A stretch of 64,000 nt of DNA from the NCBI RefSeq assembly GCF_024380015.1, contig NZ_CP101508.1, positions 3,224,902 to 3,288,901 on the forward strand. Reading direction: 5' to 3'. The position numbers were made by a program, and so were the translations under genes. Of the stretch, positions 33,908 to 42,017 are shown piece by piece; position 1 is the stretch's first letter; the number at the start of each line of letters is the position of its first letter. Source of the DNA: Photobacterium atrarenae. GTDB taxonomy: Bacteria; Pseudomonadota; Gammaproteobacteria; Enterobacterales; Vibrionaceae. The notes below the pieces were generated by a model, which saw nothing but the letters and a program-made list of their open reading frames with translations, was not told the origin of the DNA and did not search any database.

Positions 33908-34639
33908 TTAGCGACATTTTGCATACAAAGCCAGGCCTTCCAGCACCAGATCCGAGCGTCGGCGATAGGACTTCGCCCAAGACACCGGCAAATGGCGGAC
34001 ACCGCCCCCACACAAAATCACTTCCGGCTCGGTTTTCAATTTCTCGCGCGCCTGTCCCAGGCCATACTCGATCAGTCCGACCAAAGCTGCCCGGCAACCA
34101 TTCTTTAATCCGTCTGCCGTGTTGTCTGCAAAAGTCAATTCGTCGCTGTGTTCATGATCGGAGAACACCTTGGTGGTATTTTCCAGAACTGATTTCATCA
34201 TCAGTTGGTAGCCCGGTGCAATCCACCCCCCCAGGTGTTTGCCGTCTTCCGATAATACATCAAAGGTTAAAGCGGTACCGATATCGATAATGACTGTCGG
34301 CGCTTTAAACTCCTGGCGAATGGCTACCAGCGTCAGCCAACGATCCACCCCCAGGTACTGATATTCGGTATAGGCGTTCTTCACCCCGAAGTCTTTGCGC
34401 AGGGTTTTGACCTGCATCACCGGGATATTCGCCAGCTGCGCAATCCGCTGGATCGAGTTATCCACTTCAAACGGCCCGACACTGGCAAAGACGATCCTGT
34501 TAATTTCCTTATCTAACAGCGGCTCTAACACCATCTCCAACTTCCGGCTCGGGTAACGCCCCAGCAGCTCAAAGTCACCGTTATCAAATAACTGGGCAAC
34601 TTTGACATAGGTGTTACCCGCTTCGATTAATAATTGCAT
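33908..34639 (-). CDS. coaX: Type III pantothenate kinase
   Basis: CoaX phosphorylates pantothenate, the first committed step of CoA synthesis, and belongs to the actin/hexokinase ATPase fold. The chosen start (ATG 34639-34637) overlaps the birA stop as TAATG and gives 243 residues. The motifs IDIGTALTFDVL and LGGWIAPGYQLM are the central family motifs, and CGGGVRHL ends the second domain. An oddity is that the N-terminal motif reads IEAGNT where most type III enzymes have D-x-GNT, so the usual catalytic Asp is Glu. It is the last gene of murB-birA-coaX. Confidence 0.93.
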   Translation of the reverse strand: MQLLIEAGNTYVKVAQLFDNGDFELLGRYPSRKLEMVLEPLLDKEINRIVFASVGPFEVDNSIQRIAQLANIPVMQVKTLRKDFGVKNAYTEYQYLGVDRWLTLVAIRQEFKAPTVIIDIGTALTFDVLSEDGKHLGGWIAPGYQLMMKSVLENTTKVFSDHEHSDELTFADNTADGLKNGCRAALVGLIEYGLGQAREKLKTEPEVILCGGGVRHLPVSWAKSYRRRSDLVLEGLALYAKCR

Positions 34640-35601
34640 TAACAACCTCTGAGGCTGATTTCTCCACCGATATAAGGTGTGATCCCCTGCTCGGTTTCCA
34701 ATAACAGCGCCCCCTGACTATTGATACCGCGAGCAACTCCTTCTACTACGCGTTCACCGATCAACAACTTTACAGGGCGATCCAAATAATTATCTATACG
34801 ATTCCAGCGCTCGACAAAACCATCCAGCCCGACTTGCTCATAGTGCTCTAAAGTCTCTTGCATCCGCTGAATCAGTGTCGCGGCCAGCAAGTTACGCTCC
34901 GGCAATGCCGAACAAGCTTGCTCCAGATTAGCCCAGGCCTGGCCGATCGCCGTGCCTTCCTGCTCCCGCATGGCAACATTCAAGCCCATCCCGATCACCA
35001 GATGCGCGGCCTCACCTGCCTGCCCGGTCATCTCAATCAGGATCCCGGCCAGTTTCTGATCCCGGTAATAAAGGTCGTTGGGCCATTTGACTTTTACTTC
35101 ATCCGCCCCCAGCGACTGCAGCGCTTCGGCAATCGCGACACCGACAACCAAGCTGAGGCCCATCGCTGCCGCCATTCCAGCATCTAAACGCCAGTACATA
35201 GACAGGTACAGATTACTGCCAAAAGGAGAGAGCCACTGCCGACCACGACGACCACGTCCGGCTTCCTGATACTCAGCCAGACACACAGCCCCCCGGGGTA
35301 ACTGGCCGACCCTGTCCAGCATATATTGGTTGGTCGAGTCAATCACAGGAATGAGATCTAAGCTCGGGCACTTTACCTGAGCCTGGATCTTATCGCAATT
35401 GAGCAAGTCTAATTTTGATACAAGGCTGTATCCTTTTCCTTGCACCCGAAAAATATCGAGCCCCCAGCTTTGCAACACTTTGATATGTTTACTGATCGCT
35501 GCACGGGAGATCCCAATCGCCTGCCCCAGCGCTTCCCCGGAGTGAAATTGGCCATCAGCCAGCTGAGCCACTAAGGCCAAACGCGTTCCATGCTCTTTCA
35601 T
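34639..35601 (-). CDS. birA: Bifunctional biotin--protein ligase / biotin operon repressor
   Basis: BirA activates biotin to biotinyl-AMP, attaches it to the carboxyl-carrier protein AccB, and represses the biotin genes when substrate is scarce. It has 320 residues. The N-terminal winged helix is at ~18-50 (HSGEALGQAIGISRAAISKHIKVL). The ligase domain has the biotin-binding GRGRRGRQW loop near residue 118 and KVKWPNDLYYRDQKLAGILIE. Its start overlaps the murB stop (ATGA). Confidence 0.97.
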   Translation of the reverse strand: MKEHGTRLALVAQLADGQFHSGEALGQAIGISRAAISKHIKVLQSWGLDIFRVQGKGYSLVSKLDLLNCDKIQAQVKCPSLDLIPVIDSTNQYMLDRVGQLPRGAVCLAEYQEAGRGRRGRQWLSPFGSNLYLSMYWRLDAGMAAAMGLSLVVGVAIAEALQSLGADEVKVKWPNDLYYRDQKLAGILIEMTGQAGEAAHLVIGMGLNVAMREQEGTAIGQAWANLEQACSALPERNLLAATLIQRMQETLEHYEQVGLDGFVERWNRIDNYLDRPVKLLIGERVVEGVARGINSQGALLLETEQGITPYIGGEISLRGC

Positions 35602-36638
35602 GGCAACATCTCCTCTAAGTATGTCTCCTGGCCTGCAGCCATAAACCTTACTTCATGTTCCAAGGTTACACCAAAGGTCTGCTGTACGGCACAGACCACA
35701 TCTGAAGCCAACGTCAGCACATCCTGGGCACTGGCTCCGCCGGCATTCACCAGGACCAGGGCCTGCTGCTCATGCACTTTCGCCCCTCCGACCTGGTAAC
35801 CTTTCAGGCCACACTGATCAATCAGCCATCCCGCGGCTAACTTGCACGACCCATCAGCCATTTCATAGCTGGGCAGACTCGGAAACTGAGCAAGCAAGGT
35901 ATCTCGCCGGGCTTGGGTAACCACCGGATTCTTAAAAAAGCTGCCGGCATTACCCAGCACTGCGGGGTCTGGCAACTTGGCCCGGCGTACCTGACAGACC
36001 GCTTCGAAAATCTCTTTCGCAGAGACCGTTTCGGGATCAAACTTTGCGAGTGGACCGTAGCTAATGTTAGGCTGCCAGGCTTTTGGCAGGGCAAGTCCAA
36101 CCGCAACAATCGCATGACTATCTTTCAGCGCATGTTTGAACACTGAATCACGATAGCCAAACTGACACGCTTGTGCCGACAGCCGGTGCGCCTCCCCTGT
36201 AGCCAGCTCTACCGTATCGACATACTGACAGATATCTTTGAGTTCAACCCCGTAGGCACCGATATTCTGGATGGGGGATGAGCCGACGCACCCCGGGATC
36301 AAGGCCAGGTTTTCCAATCCCGGCATATTGCGCGCAATGGTCTCGCATACCAGCTGATGCCAGTCTTCCCCGGCACCAATATGAAGCAGATAAGCAGACT
36401 CAGTTTCCGTTACTGTGATCCCGGCAATCCGGTTCAGAACAATCACCCCGGCGAAATCTTCACAAAACAGTAAATTGCTGCCTTGTCCGACAATCAGTTT
36501 CGGCAAGGTTCGGTATTGCTCATCCTGCCAAATCGCCACTAAATCCGCTGCCGTTTCGGCAACCAGGATCTGTTGAGCCTGAACTTCAATCCCAAAGGTG
36601 TGAAAAGGTGCCAGAGACCTTTCTTGCAAAACTTTCAT
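35598..36638 (-). CDS. murB: UDP-N-acetylmuramate dehydrogenase
   Basis: MurB is an FAD enzyme that reduces UDP-GlcNAc-enolpyruvate to UDP-MurNAc with NADPH, a committed step of peptidoglycan synthesis. It has 346 residues, the type I (enterobacterial) length. The FAD-binding region has IVGQGSNLLF and IPGCVGSSPIQNIGAYG. The catalytic serine motif is NAGSFFKNPVV, and the C-terminal catalytic Glu lies in TLEHEVRFM. It is the first gene of murB-birA-coaX and divergent from the GNAT gene. Confidence 0.97.
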   Translation of the reverse strand: MKVLQERSLAPFHTFGIEVQAQQILVAETAADLVAIWQDEQYRTLPKLIVGQGSNLLFCEDFAGVIVLNRIAGITVTETESAYLLHIGAGEDWHQLVCETIARNMPGLENLALIPGCVGSSPIQNIGAYGVELKDICQYVDTVELATGEAHRLSAQACQFGYRDSVFKHALKDSHAIVAVGLALPKAWQPNISYGPLAKFDPETVSAKEIFEAVCQVRRAKLPDPAVLGNAGSFFKNPVVTQARRDTLLAQFPSLPSYEMADGSCKLAAGWLIDQCGLKGYQVGGAKVHEQQALVLVNAGGASAQDVLTLASDVVCAVQQTFGVTLEHEVRFMAAGQETYLEEMLP

Positions 36639-36714
36639 GCCAATACCGAACCATACCTTTTATACTTAGACGCGCATTCTAACCCGATTCATACCAACGA
36701 CGCAGTGTTTTCCC

Positions 36715-37188
36715 ATGAGTAACCTTAGATTCCACCCCTTAGAACCCCTCCGATTTCCCCTGATTCACCGGTTCTATAAAGCCCATTATCCGGCCGGAAA
36801 AGCCAAGAAAGACGAGATCATCTGGGTCGGAGAAGATACCAGCGGTTTAGTCTGCTGTGTCAGGTTCAAGCAATTTGAACACCAGCAATTGCTCACCGGG
36901 ATGCTGGTTCACCCGGCACACCGCGGTCAGGGACATGGCTTGGCTCTGCTGGCAGCAGTGCAGGCACAATTACAGAGTTTGCCCTGCTTCTGCTTTGCCT
37001 TTCGTCACTTGGAAGGACTCTATACCTCAGCGGGATTCCGGTCCATCGCAGATGATGACTTACCCGAAGCGTTGGCCAGCCGGATCAGGCGCTACCGGCA
37101 AAGCGGTAAAGATCTCATTGCCATGCAATTTGATCTCGAGGCGACAAATTCCATGCCACGGGACGCAAGCCTTGAAGGTCATGGGTAG
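36715..37188 (+). CDS. GNAT family acetyltransferase
   Basis: This is a 157-residue GNAT-fold protein. The acetyl-CoA pyrophosphate loop is visible as VHPAHRGQGHGLALL (motif A, R/Q-x-x-G-x-G/A form) near residue 72, preceded by the beta-4 segment LLTGMLV and followed by the GLYTSAGF motif. The substrate is unknown. It lies upstream of pssA on the same strand with a 77-bp gap that may carry a promoter. It has no signal peptide. Confidence 0.85.
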   Translation: MSNLRFHPLEPLRFPLIHRFYKAHYPAGKAKKDEIIWVGEDTSGLVCCVRFKQFEHQQLLTGMLVHPAHRGQGHGLALLAAVQAQLQSLPCFCFAFRHLEGLYTSAGFRSIADDDLPEALASRIRRYRQSGKDLIAMQFDLEATNSMPRDASLEGHG

Positions 37189-37265
37189 AATCAGGGAATT
37201 TTCTGATATAATTCCGCTCTAAATTAACAGATTTATCTTCAATAGATCGCGTAAACGAGGCGATA

Positions 37266-38615
37266 ATGGATTCAGCTATTGCTCACAGGCAGCGCATTGA
37301 TCAATTACCGTGTATTGCACACAACCCGGAAGATTTAGAGACTCTACTTGATGCAGGCTCCTTCCGGGAGCGTCTACTTCACGAAATCACTCATGCTACA
37401 CAGCGCATTTATCTCGTCGCACTCTACCTCCAGGATGATGAGGCCGGGCGAGGCGTACTGAAAGCACTCTATGAGGCAAAACAAGCGAACCCCGACCTGG
37501 ATATTAAAGTCCTGGTTGACTGGCACCGTGCCCAAAGAGGCCTGATCGGCGCTTCAAAATCCGATGGCAATGCCGCTCTGTATCGAGAGTTCGCCGAAAA
37601 ATACCAGCATCAGATCGAAATTTTAGGTGTACCGGTTCGCAACCGGGAAGTTTTCGGTGTCCTGCATCTGAAAGGATTTGTTATTGATGACAAGGTGATC
37701 TACAGCGGTGCCAGCCTCAATGACGTCTATTTAGCCCAGCATAATCGCTACCGTTATGATCGCTATCATGTGATCAAGAACCGGCACCTGGCCGATAGCA
37801 TGGCACGCTTCATTACCGAAACACTAGCGGAAAGCGATGCGGTAAACTGCTTGAGCCAAGCTGTTCGCCCGGATACCAAATCACTGAAAGGTGCGATCCG
37901 AACACTTCGGAGCCAGCTTCAACACGCCAGCTATTCCTTTACTCCGGAACAGATTGACCATGGACAAGTCGGTCTGACACCGCTTATCGGGCTTGGAAAA
38001 CGCAAAAACAAGTTAAATCAGCATATTTGTACCCTGATCGCCAGTGCTGAGAAAGAACTGACCATCTGTACGCCGTATTTCAACTTCCCGCGTATGATCA
38101 GCCGAGAGGTCAAACGTGCGCTGCGACGCGGCGTCAAAGTCACCATTATCGTGGGTGATAAGACAGCCAATGATTTCTACATCCCACCGAGCGAGCCATT
38201 TAAAACTATTGCGGGTCTGCCTTATCTGTACGAAATTAACCTGCGCAACTTTGCCAAGCACAACGAAGCCGCAATTGCCCGGCGCCAGCTTGCGATTCAC
38301 TTATGGAAACATAATGACAACAGTTTCCACCTCAAAGGCGTCTGGGTGGATCGTCAGTATATGTTGATCACCGGCAGTAACCTTAATCCACGCGCATGGA
38401 AGCTGGATCTGGAGAATGCCATTCTGATCCGGGATAAAAACCAGCTCCTCGCTGAGGAGAAGCAGAAAGAATTAGACTGCATTTTGCGCCATACTCAACT
38501 TGTGGGCAGTTACAAATTCATCGATAAAGTGGATACCTACCCAATCCCGGTGAAAAAGCTGATCAAACGGATCCGCCGAGTCCAAGCGGATCATATTTTG
38601 AATCAGATCCTTTAA
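37266..38615 (+). CDS. pssA: CDP-diacylglycerol--serine O-phosphatidyltransferase
   Basis: PssA makes phosphatidylserine from CDP-diacylglycerol and serine, the first step to phosphatidylethanolamine, and associates peripherally with the membrane. It has 449 residues, of the phospholipase-D-type PSS I class. Two HKD-like motifs are present: HLKGFVIDDKVIYSG near residue 135 and HLKGVWVDRQYMLITGSN near residue 357. No transmembrane helices are seen, as expected. A nicotinamidase gene follows 11 bp later. Confidence 0.96.
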   Translation: MDSAIAHRQRIDQLPCIAHNPEDLETLLDAGSFRERLLHEITHATQRIYLVALYLQDDEAGRGVLKALYEAKQANPDLDIKVLVDWHRAQRGLIGASKSDGNAALYREFAEKYQHQIEILGVPVRNREVFGVLHLKGFVIDDKVIYSGASLNDVYLAQHNRYRYDRYHVIKNRHLADSMARFITETLAESDAVNCLSQAVRPDTKSLKGAIRTLRSQLQHASYSFTPEQIDHGQVGLTPLIGLGKRKNKLNQHICTLIASAEKELTICTPYFNFPRMISREVKRALRRGVKVTIIVGDKTANDFYIPPSEPFKTIAGLPYLYEINLRNFAKHNEAAIARRQLAIHLWKHNDNSFHLKGVWVDRQYMLITGSNLNPRAWKLDLENAILIRDKNQLLAEEKQKELDCILRHTQLVGSYKFIDKVDTYPIPVKKLIKRIRRVQADHILNQIL

Positions 38616-38626
38616 GGAAGAAGACC

Positions 38627-39256
38627 ATGACAATCGCCGCAATTGATGTCGATCCGCAGCGGACCTTTAGTCCGCTCTGTCCAGAGGAACTCCCGGTTCC
38701 TGAAGGCGATCAGATTGCCTCTGCACTGAATGCTCAGGCCGAGTTTGCGACCTTGCGTGTCCTGACCAAGGATGCCCATCCTGCCAGTGCGGTCTGGGTA
38801 GTCGATAGTCATGAGCAAATGCTGAAGCCTTTATCGCTGCCAAATGCCGACCTGACCTGGGTTGCTCACGCCGTTCCGGGCACCGACGGCTTTAAAACGA
38901 TCCCGGGCCTGCCGGCTGTCACAGATTATGATCATGTTATCTGGAAGGGGATCGAGCCGGATCTTCACCCTTACGGCGCTTGCTACCATGATCTTCAGGA
39001 AAAGCTCAGTACCGGACTAATCGAGTGGCTGGTCGCAAACCAAGTTTCAACCGTGATTATCGGCGGCTTAGCGACAGACTACTGTGTCAAAACAACGGCC
39101 TTACAGCTGCAATCCTGTCAGCAATTTAGAGTAATCGTGAACCTCGCGGCCTGCCGTGGCATTGACCCCGACACAATAGAGAAGGCTTGCGCTGAGATGC
39201 AGACGGCCGGGATCACAGTGGTGCCCAATCTGGAAGCCCTGCGCGCAAACCTGTAA
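38627..39256 (+). CDS. Nicotinamidase, isochorismatase-like hydrolase
   Basis: It hydrolyses nicotinamide to nicotinic acid in NAD salvage, going by family (cysteine hydrolases). It has 209 residues. The likely catalytic triad is Asp9 (IDVDPQRTF), Lys107 (VIWKG) and Cys153 (GGLATDYCVKTTAL). The metal-binding residues fall in TKDAHPASAVW and neighbouring positions. It is in an apparent operon with pssA (11 bp gap) and ends at a strong terminator. pncA would be a reasonable symbol, but I leave it open. Confidence 0.85.
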   Translation: MTIAAIDVDPQRTFSPLCPEELPVPEGDQIASALNAQAEFATLRVLTKDAHPASAVWVVDSHEQMLKPLSLPNADLTWVAHAVPGTDGFKTIPGLPAVTDYDHVIWKGIEPDLHPYGACYHDLQEKLSTGLIEWLVANQVSTVIIGGLATDYCVKTTALQLQSCQQFRVIVNLAACRGIDPDTIEKACAEMQTAGITVVPNLEALRANL

Positions 39257-39273
39257 ACAAGCATCTCCATATC

Positions 39274-39302
39274 AAAAGCAGCCTCATCAGGCTGCTTTTT
39301 TA
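39274..39302 (+). terminator. Terminator after the nicotinamidase gene
   Basis: AAAAGCAGCCT/AGGCTGCTTTT (39274-39284 with 39289-39299) is followed by T-rich sequence. From here to 40085 no intact gene is seen. Confidence 0.9.
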
Positions 39303-39498
39303 TATCTAGATTTCCCGAGTCGAACACAACATACCGGACATGAGCATTTAGCCTGTATTATATCCCTTGAGCAACAAGAACAACTCGCCAATATATCAAA
39401 GACAATGCCCATAACCCGCCAGATGGCAAACTAACGGGCGCAGATATCCATGCATATATAGTCCAGAAATTTGATAAGCACTACCACCCTGATTCTAT

Positions 39499-39646
39499 TT
39501 ATACCAATCAAAGTAAATCAGTGATCAGAAATAGCACCGGAAAAATGTTTGAGAACAAGGCAGAATTTTCAGATAAGTAGTTATTCTACAATCAAAAATT
39601 CTAACGCAGTTATCGAGCATTTGAACAAGCTAGGATGACCAGTTAC
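39499..39646. repeat. MITE-like interspersed repeat, truncated copy
   Basis: This is the second copy of the repeat at 16698-16862. It keeps the left terminal repeat (TTATACCAATCA) and the shared interior up to GATGACCAGTTAC. The last ~16 bp with the right terminal repeat are gone: at 39646-39647 the sequence switches to the IS110-family relic. The repeat may have been cut by that element or by a deletion. Confidence 0.75.
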
Positions 39647-39830
39647 GCGCTAGCCAATGAGAGCCACCGCAAGCTTCAAAAGCAACAATGCAACGAGGGT
39701 GTTTAGACAGGAATGTACAAAGGCTTGAACGAGAAAATTTCTTTTTGAAATGAGTATGACCAGCCGCATCGCGGCCAATAAGATGGAAATTAGATTTGCC
39801 TAAATCAACACCGAGAACTTAAATTAACAT
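39645..39830 (-). pseudogene. IS110-family transposase relic, N-terminal part
   Basis: On the minus strand the frame reads MLI, a TAA stop at 39821-39819, then VLGVDLGKSNFHLIGRDAAG and, further on, CIVAFEACGGSHWLAR. The D in GVDLGKS and the E in FEACGG are the first two acidic residues of the DEDD (RuvC-like) catalytic domain typical of IS110 transposases. The protein is cut after ~65 residues at the MITE junction. The TAA is one base from a sense codon such as AAA. The copy cannot make an active transposase. Confidence 0.78.
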
Positions 39831-39892
39831 GATGGTTCGCCTCTTGTTGTCTCAAACCAAAGCCTAGTGGCTTCGGAGTGAGGCGGACCATC
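39831..39892 (-). ncRNA. Stem-loop upstream of the IS110 relic, possible bridge-RNA remnant
   Basis: GATGGTTCGCCTC (39831-39843) pairs with GAGGCGGACCATC (39880-39892) with one mismatch, enclosing an inner AAGCC/GGCTT hairpin (39860-39864 with 39869-39873). It lies directly upstream of the transposase start, where IS110 elements encode their structured guide (bridge) RNA. The identification is by position and structure only. Confidence 0.4.
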
Positions 39893-39897
39893 TAATT

Positions 39898-39951
39898 AAC
39901 CAAGCATTTCTGCTTGGGTTTAGTGTAAATGACGGAGCGGACGGGAATCGA
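39898..39951 (-). other. tRNA-Asp 3' tail fragment with terminator-like hairpin
   Basis: Positions 39930-39951 match the 3' end of the tRNA-Asp genes at 42018 and 42166 (acceptor strand, part of the T-arm) at 19 of 22 bases. They are followed on the minus strand by a CCAAGCA/TGCTTGG hairpin (39900-39906 with 39911-39917). The two genuine tRNA copies also have hairpins behind them. I read it as a decayed third member of that array. Confidence 0.55.
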
Positions 39952-40007
39952 TGGTCCAGCATTCCGGCCCGCGAAAAAGTGCGTAGCACTTTCGGGAGCG
40001 TAGAATG

Positions 40008-40051
40008 TAAAAAAGCCCGAATCTTTCGTCGGGGACGCCTAGTCTCGGGCT
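40008..40051 (-). terminator. Terminator-like hairpin beside the first intron
   Basis: On the minus strand, AGCCCGA (40051-40045) pairs with TCGGGCT (40020-40014) around a 24-nt loop and is followed by six T's. It sits ~35 bp past the 3' end of the group II intron. Confidence 0.6.
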
Positions 40052-40084
40052 ATCCGGCCGAAGGACGGACCTTCAAAATCAACA

Positions 40085-41973
40085 ATCGAGTAGGAGGAGG
40101 CCTCACGGCCTCCGTCCTCTCACACCACCGTACAAGCGTGGGTCGCATACGGCGGTTCCGAATATATTTTCAGTGACTCGTACCCATCTCGCAACGAGTA
40201 CAGACCCATCTCCTTGAACCATTTCATTGGCATGGCCTGATTGAGCTGGGGCGATAAAGCCAAGTGCCACCACCCTTTATCTGACATCGCCAGCTTCCAC
40301 GCATTGCGTTCGCTTACACCCTCTTGGCGTAACCATGTCGCTATGCTGTATCTGCGCTTGCGCTGCTTGAGGCGATAGCACCGTAAGCGCCGCCTTATCC
40401 ATTCATCCAAGCGCTGCATCGCGCTTTTCCGTATGGCAAGCTTGAAATAGTGTTGCCAACCTCTTAGGTATTGAGTGAGTTCGACTAGGACTGTCTTCAA
40501 CTCTCGCCCTCGATTCCGCTTCGTTATTTGACGCACTCGCTTCTTCATCTGAGTTTGTGCTGTCTTCGAGATATGGATGCTTCCATCTCGTTGAAAGCGA
40601 TGGCCTAGGTAAGTCCGCTCTGTCACTCTCGTTGCCGCACTTTTCTCACGGTTAACCCTGAGTTTCAGTTTCTGCTCCAAGAACTCCGTGATTGAGGCTT
40701 TTACTCGATTGGCGGCTTCCTCACTGTGCACGTAGATTTGGCAGTCGTCTGCATATCGGCAGAACTTATGCCCTCTTCGCTCAAGCTCTTTATCCAACTC
40801 ATCTAATACGATATTTGATAGCAGCGGAGATAATGGTCCACCCTGTGGCGTCCCTCGTTGCCTCTGCTCAACTAACCCGTTTCGCATTATGCCTGCCTGT
40901 AGGTATGACCTGACCAGCTTCAGGACCCGTTTATCTGTGATGTCCTCCGATAGCCTGTGCATCAGTCTATCGTGGTTCACAGTATCGAAGTATTTCGCCA
41001 GGTCTATGTCGACTACATAACCCCGCCCCTCCCTGATGTAGTGGCTTGCTGCCACCAATGCATGGTGGGCACTGCGGTTAGGCCTGAACCCATAACTGTT
41101 GCTTGAAAACTGAGGTTCGTAGATATCTGTCAGTACTGAGGTAATGGCCTGTTGGACTACCCTATCAAGTACAGTTGGGATACCTAGCTGCCTCACTCCC
41201 CCGCTAGGTTTGGGAATTTCTACACCCAGAACGGGTTGCGGTTGGTAGCTCCCGTCCAGAAGGCTCTGGCGGAGCGCTTGCCCATTAGAAGACTGCCGAA
41301 GCATCGAGATAGTCGCTGTTATGTCGAGTTTATCAACCCCAGCACATCCCTTGTTCTTCTTCACTCTTCTCAGGGCTTGGTTCAGATTTGTTGAGGAGCA
41401 GATCCGCTCCATCAACTGAGTTGAGGTCACCAAGACTCGTCCTCCTGTCTACGCCGATCATGCTTGTCATTCTTCGTGGCCATGAGCGTCACTTGCGGTG
41501 TTGCCCAGTAGTACGTAGAGATGTTGTTCATCTTGCTATGACCCCACATGATTGAGTGTCTAGTGACTGCTTCTTGATATATTCAGTTCCGGCCTTCCCT
41601 TGGGTTGTACTTCCCCAAGGTACTATGCCTTCTGCTGACTTCTTATTACCCGTCACACAACATCACTGTTGTATTAGTCTCATCCGAGACAGGTCGTAAG
41701 ATCTCCCGAGGTAAGACGTTGTTCTTTCCCTTGGCTGTGCCTGATTTACCCGTACACACTTCCCGTCGAGGCATTGGGCTGTTCTATATATTGCTAGGTT
41801 ACCCAAGTTGTACTGGCCTACTATCAGGTTTCTGTTCGTCACACCCAAGTTTTGCCGTTTGCTTCCTTCAGATCCCACCTCACGGTGGGCACCCTTGCAT
41901 AGGCTAACGGTTCTCGCTCGACTGAGCCCGTAGAGGACTTTCACCTCCTAGAACAACGCCATGCTCGGCGCAC
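40085..41973 (-). mobile_element. Group II intron, copy 1 (class C-like)
   Basis: This 1889-bp element on the minus strand starts with the group II 5' consensus GTGCG (at 41973) and ends ...CGAT (at 40085). Near its 3' end lies a domain-V-like hairpin (CCGCCGTATGCGACCCACGC, then TTGTACGGTGG, around 40120-40155), followed by a domain-VI-like hairpin around AGGCCGTGAGGCCT. It sits 5-10 bp behind the T-run of the rRNA-operon terminator (41979-42009), the target type of class C introns. A second copy at 55798-57686 differs at only two bases that I can find (41707/57420 and 40918/56631). Boundaries come from comparing the two copies. Confidence 0.88.
40120..41433 (-). CDS. ltrA: Group II intron reverse transcriptase/maturase, copy 1
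   Basis: This 437-residue intron-encoded protein helps the intron splice and copies it into new DNA sites. The RT domain shows GIPTVLDRVVQQAI, YGFRPNRSAHHAL, DIDLAKYFDTVNHDRLM, TPQGGPLSPLLSNI and the catalytic FCRYADDCQIY. The maturase X domain (thumb) contains LTQYLRGWQHYFKLA. There is no HNH endonuclease domain, in line with class C introns. The last ~12 residues (EPPYATHACTVV) are encoded by domain V itself. It is identical in sequence to copy 2. Confidence 0.95.
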   Translation of the reverse strand: MVTSTQLMERICSSTNLNQALRRVKKNKGCAGVDKLDITATISMLRQSSNGQALRQSLLDGSYQPQPVLGVEIPKPSGGVRQLGIPTVLDRVVQQAITSVLTDIYEPQFSSNSYGFRPNRSAHHALVAASHYIREGRGYVVDIDLAKYFDTVNHDRLMHRLSEDITDKRVLKLVRSYLQAGIMRNGLVEQRQRGTPQGGPLSPLLSNIVLDELDKELERRGHKFCRYADDCQIYVHSEEAANRVKASITEFLEQKLKLRVNREKSAATRVTERTYLGHRFQRDGSIHISKTAQTQMKKRVRQITKRNRGRELKTVLVELTQYLRGWQHYFKLAIRKSAMQRLDEWIRRRLRCYRLKQRKRRYSIATWLRQEGVSERNAWKLAMSDKGWWHLALSPQLNQAMPMKWFKEMGLYSLRDGYESLKIYSEPPYATHACTVV

Positions 41974-41978
41974 AATGC

Positions 41979-42009
41979 AAAAAAGCCCCGCTATTTCTAG
42001 CGGGGCTTT
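41979..42009 (-). terminator. Terminator of the first rRNA operon, target of intron 1
   Basis: On the minus strand, AAAGCCCCGCT/AGCGGGGCTTT (stem 41982-41992 with 41999-42009) ends in TTTTTT. The intron starts 6 bp past the T-run, so termination should stay functional. Confidence 0.9.
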
Positions 42010-42017
42010 CAAAGAAG

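Noticed and set aside
41663..41944. Small frames in the 5' part of the introns (41605-41907, 41663-41944 and 57376-57657)
   Set aside because: They lie in the structured RNA domains of the group II intron. Similarity between copies reflects the RNA, not a protein.
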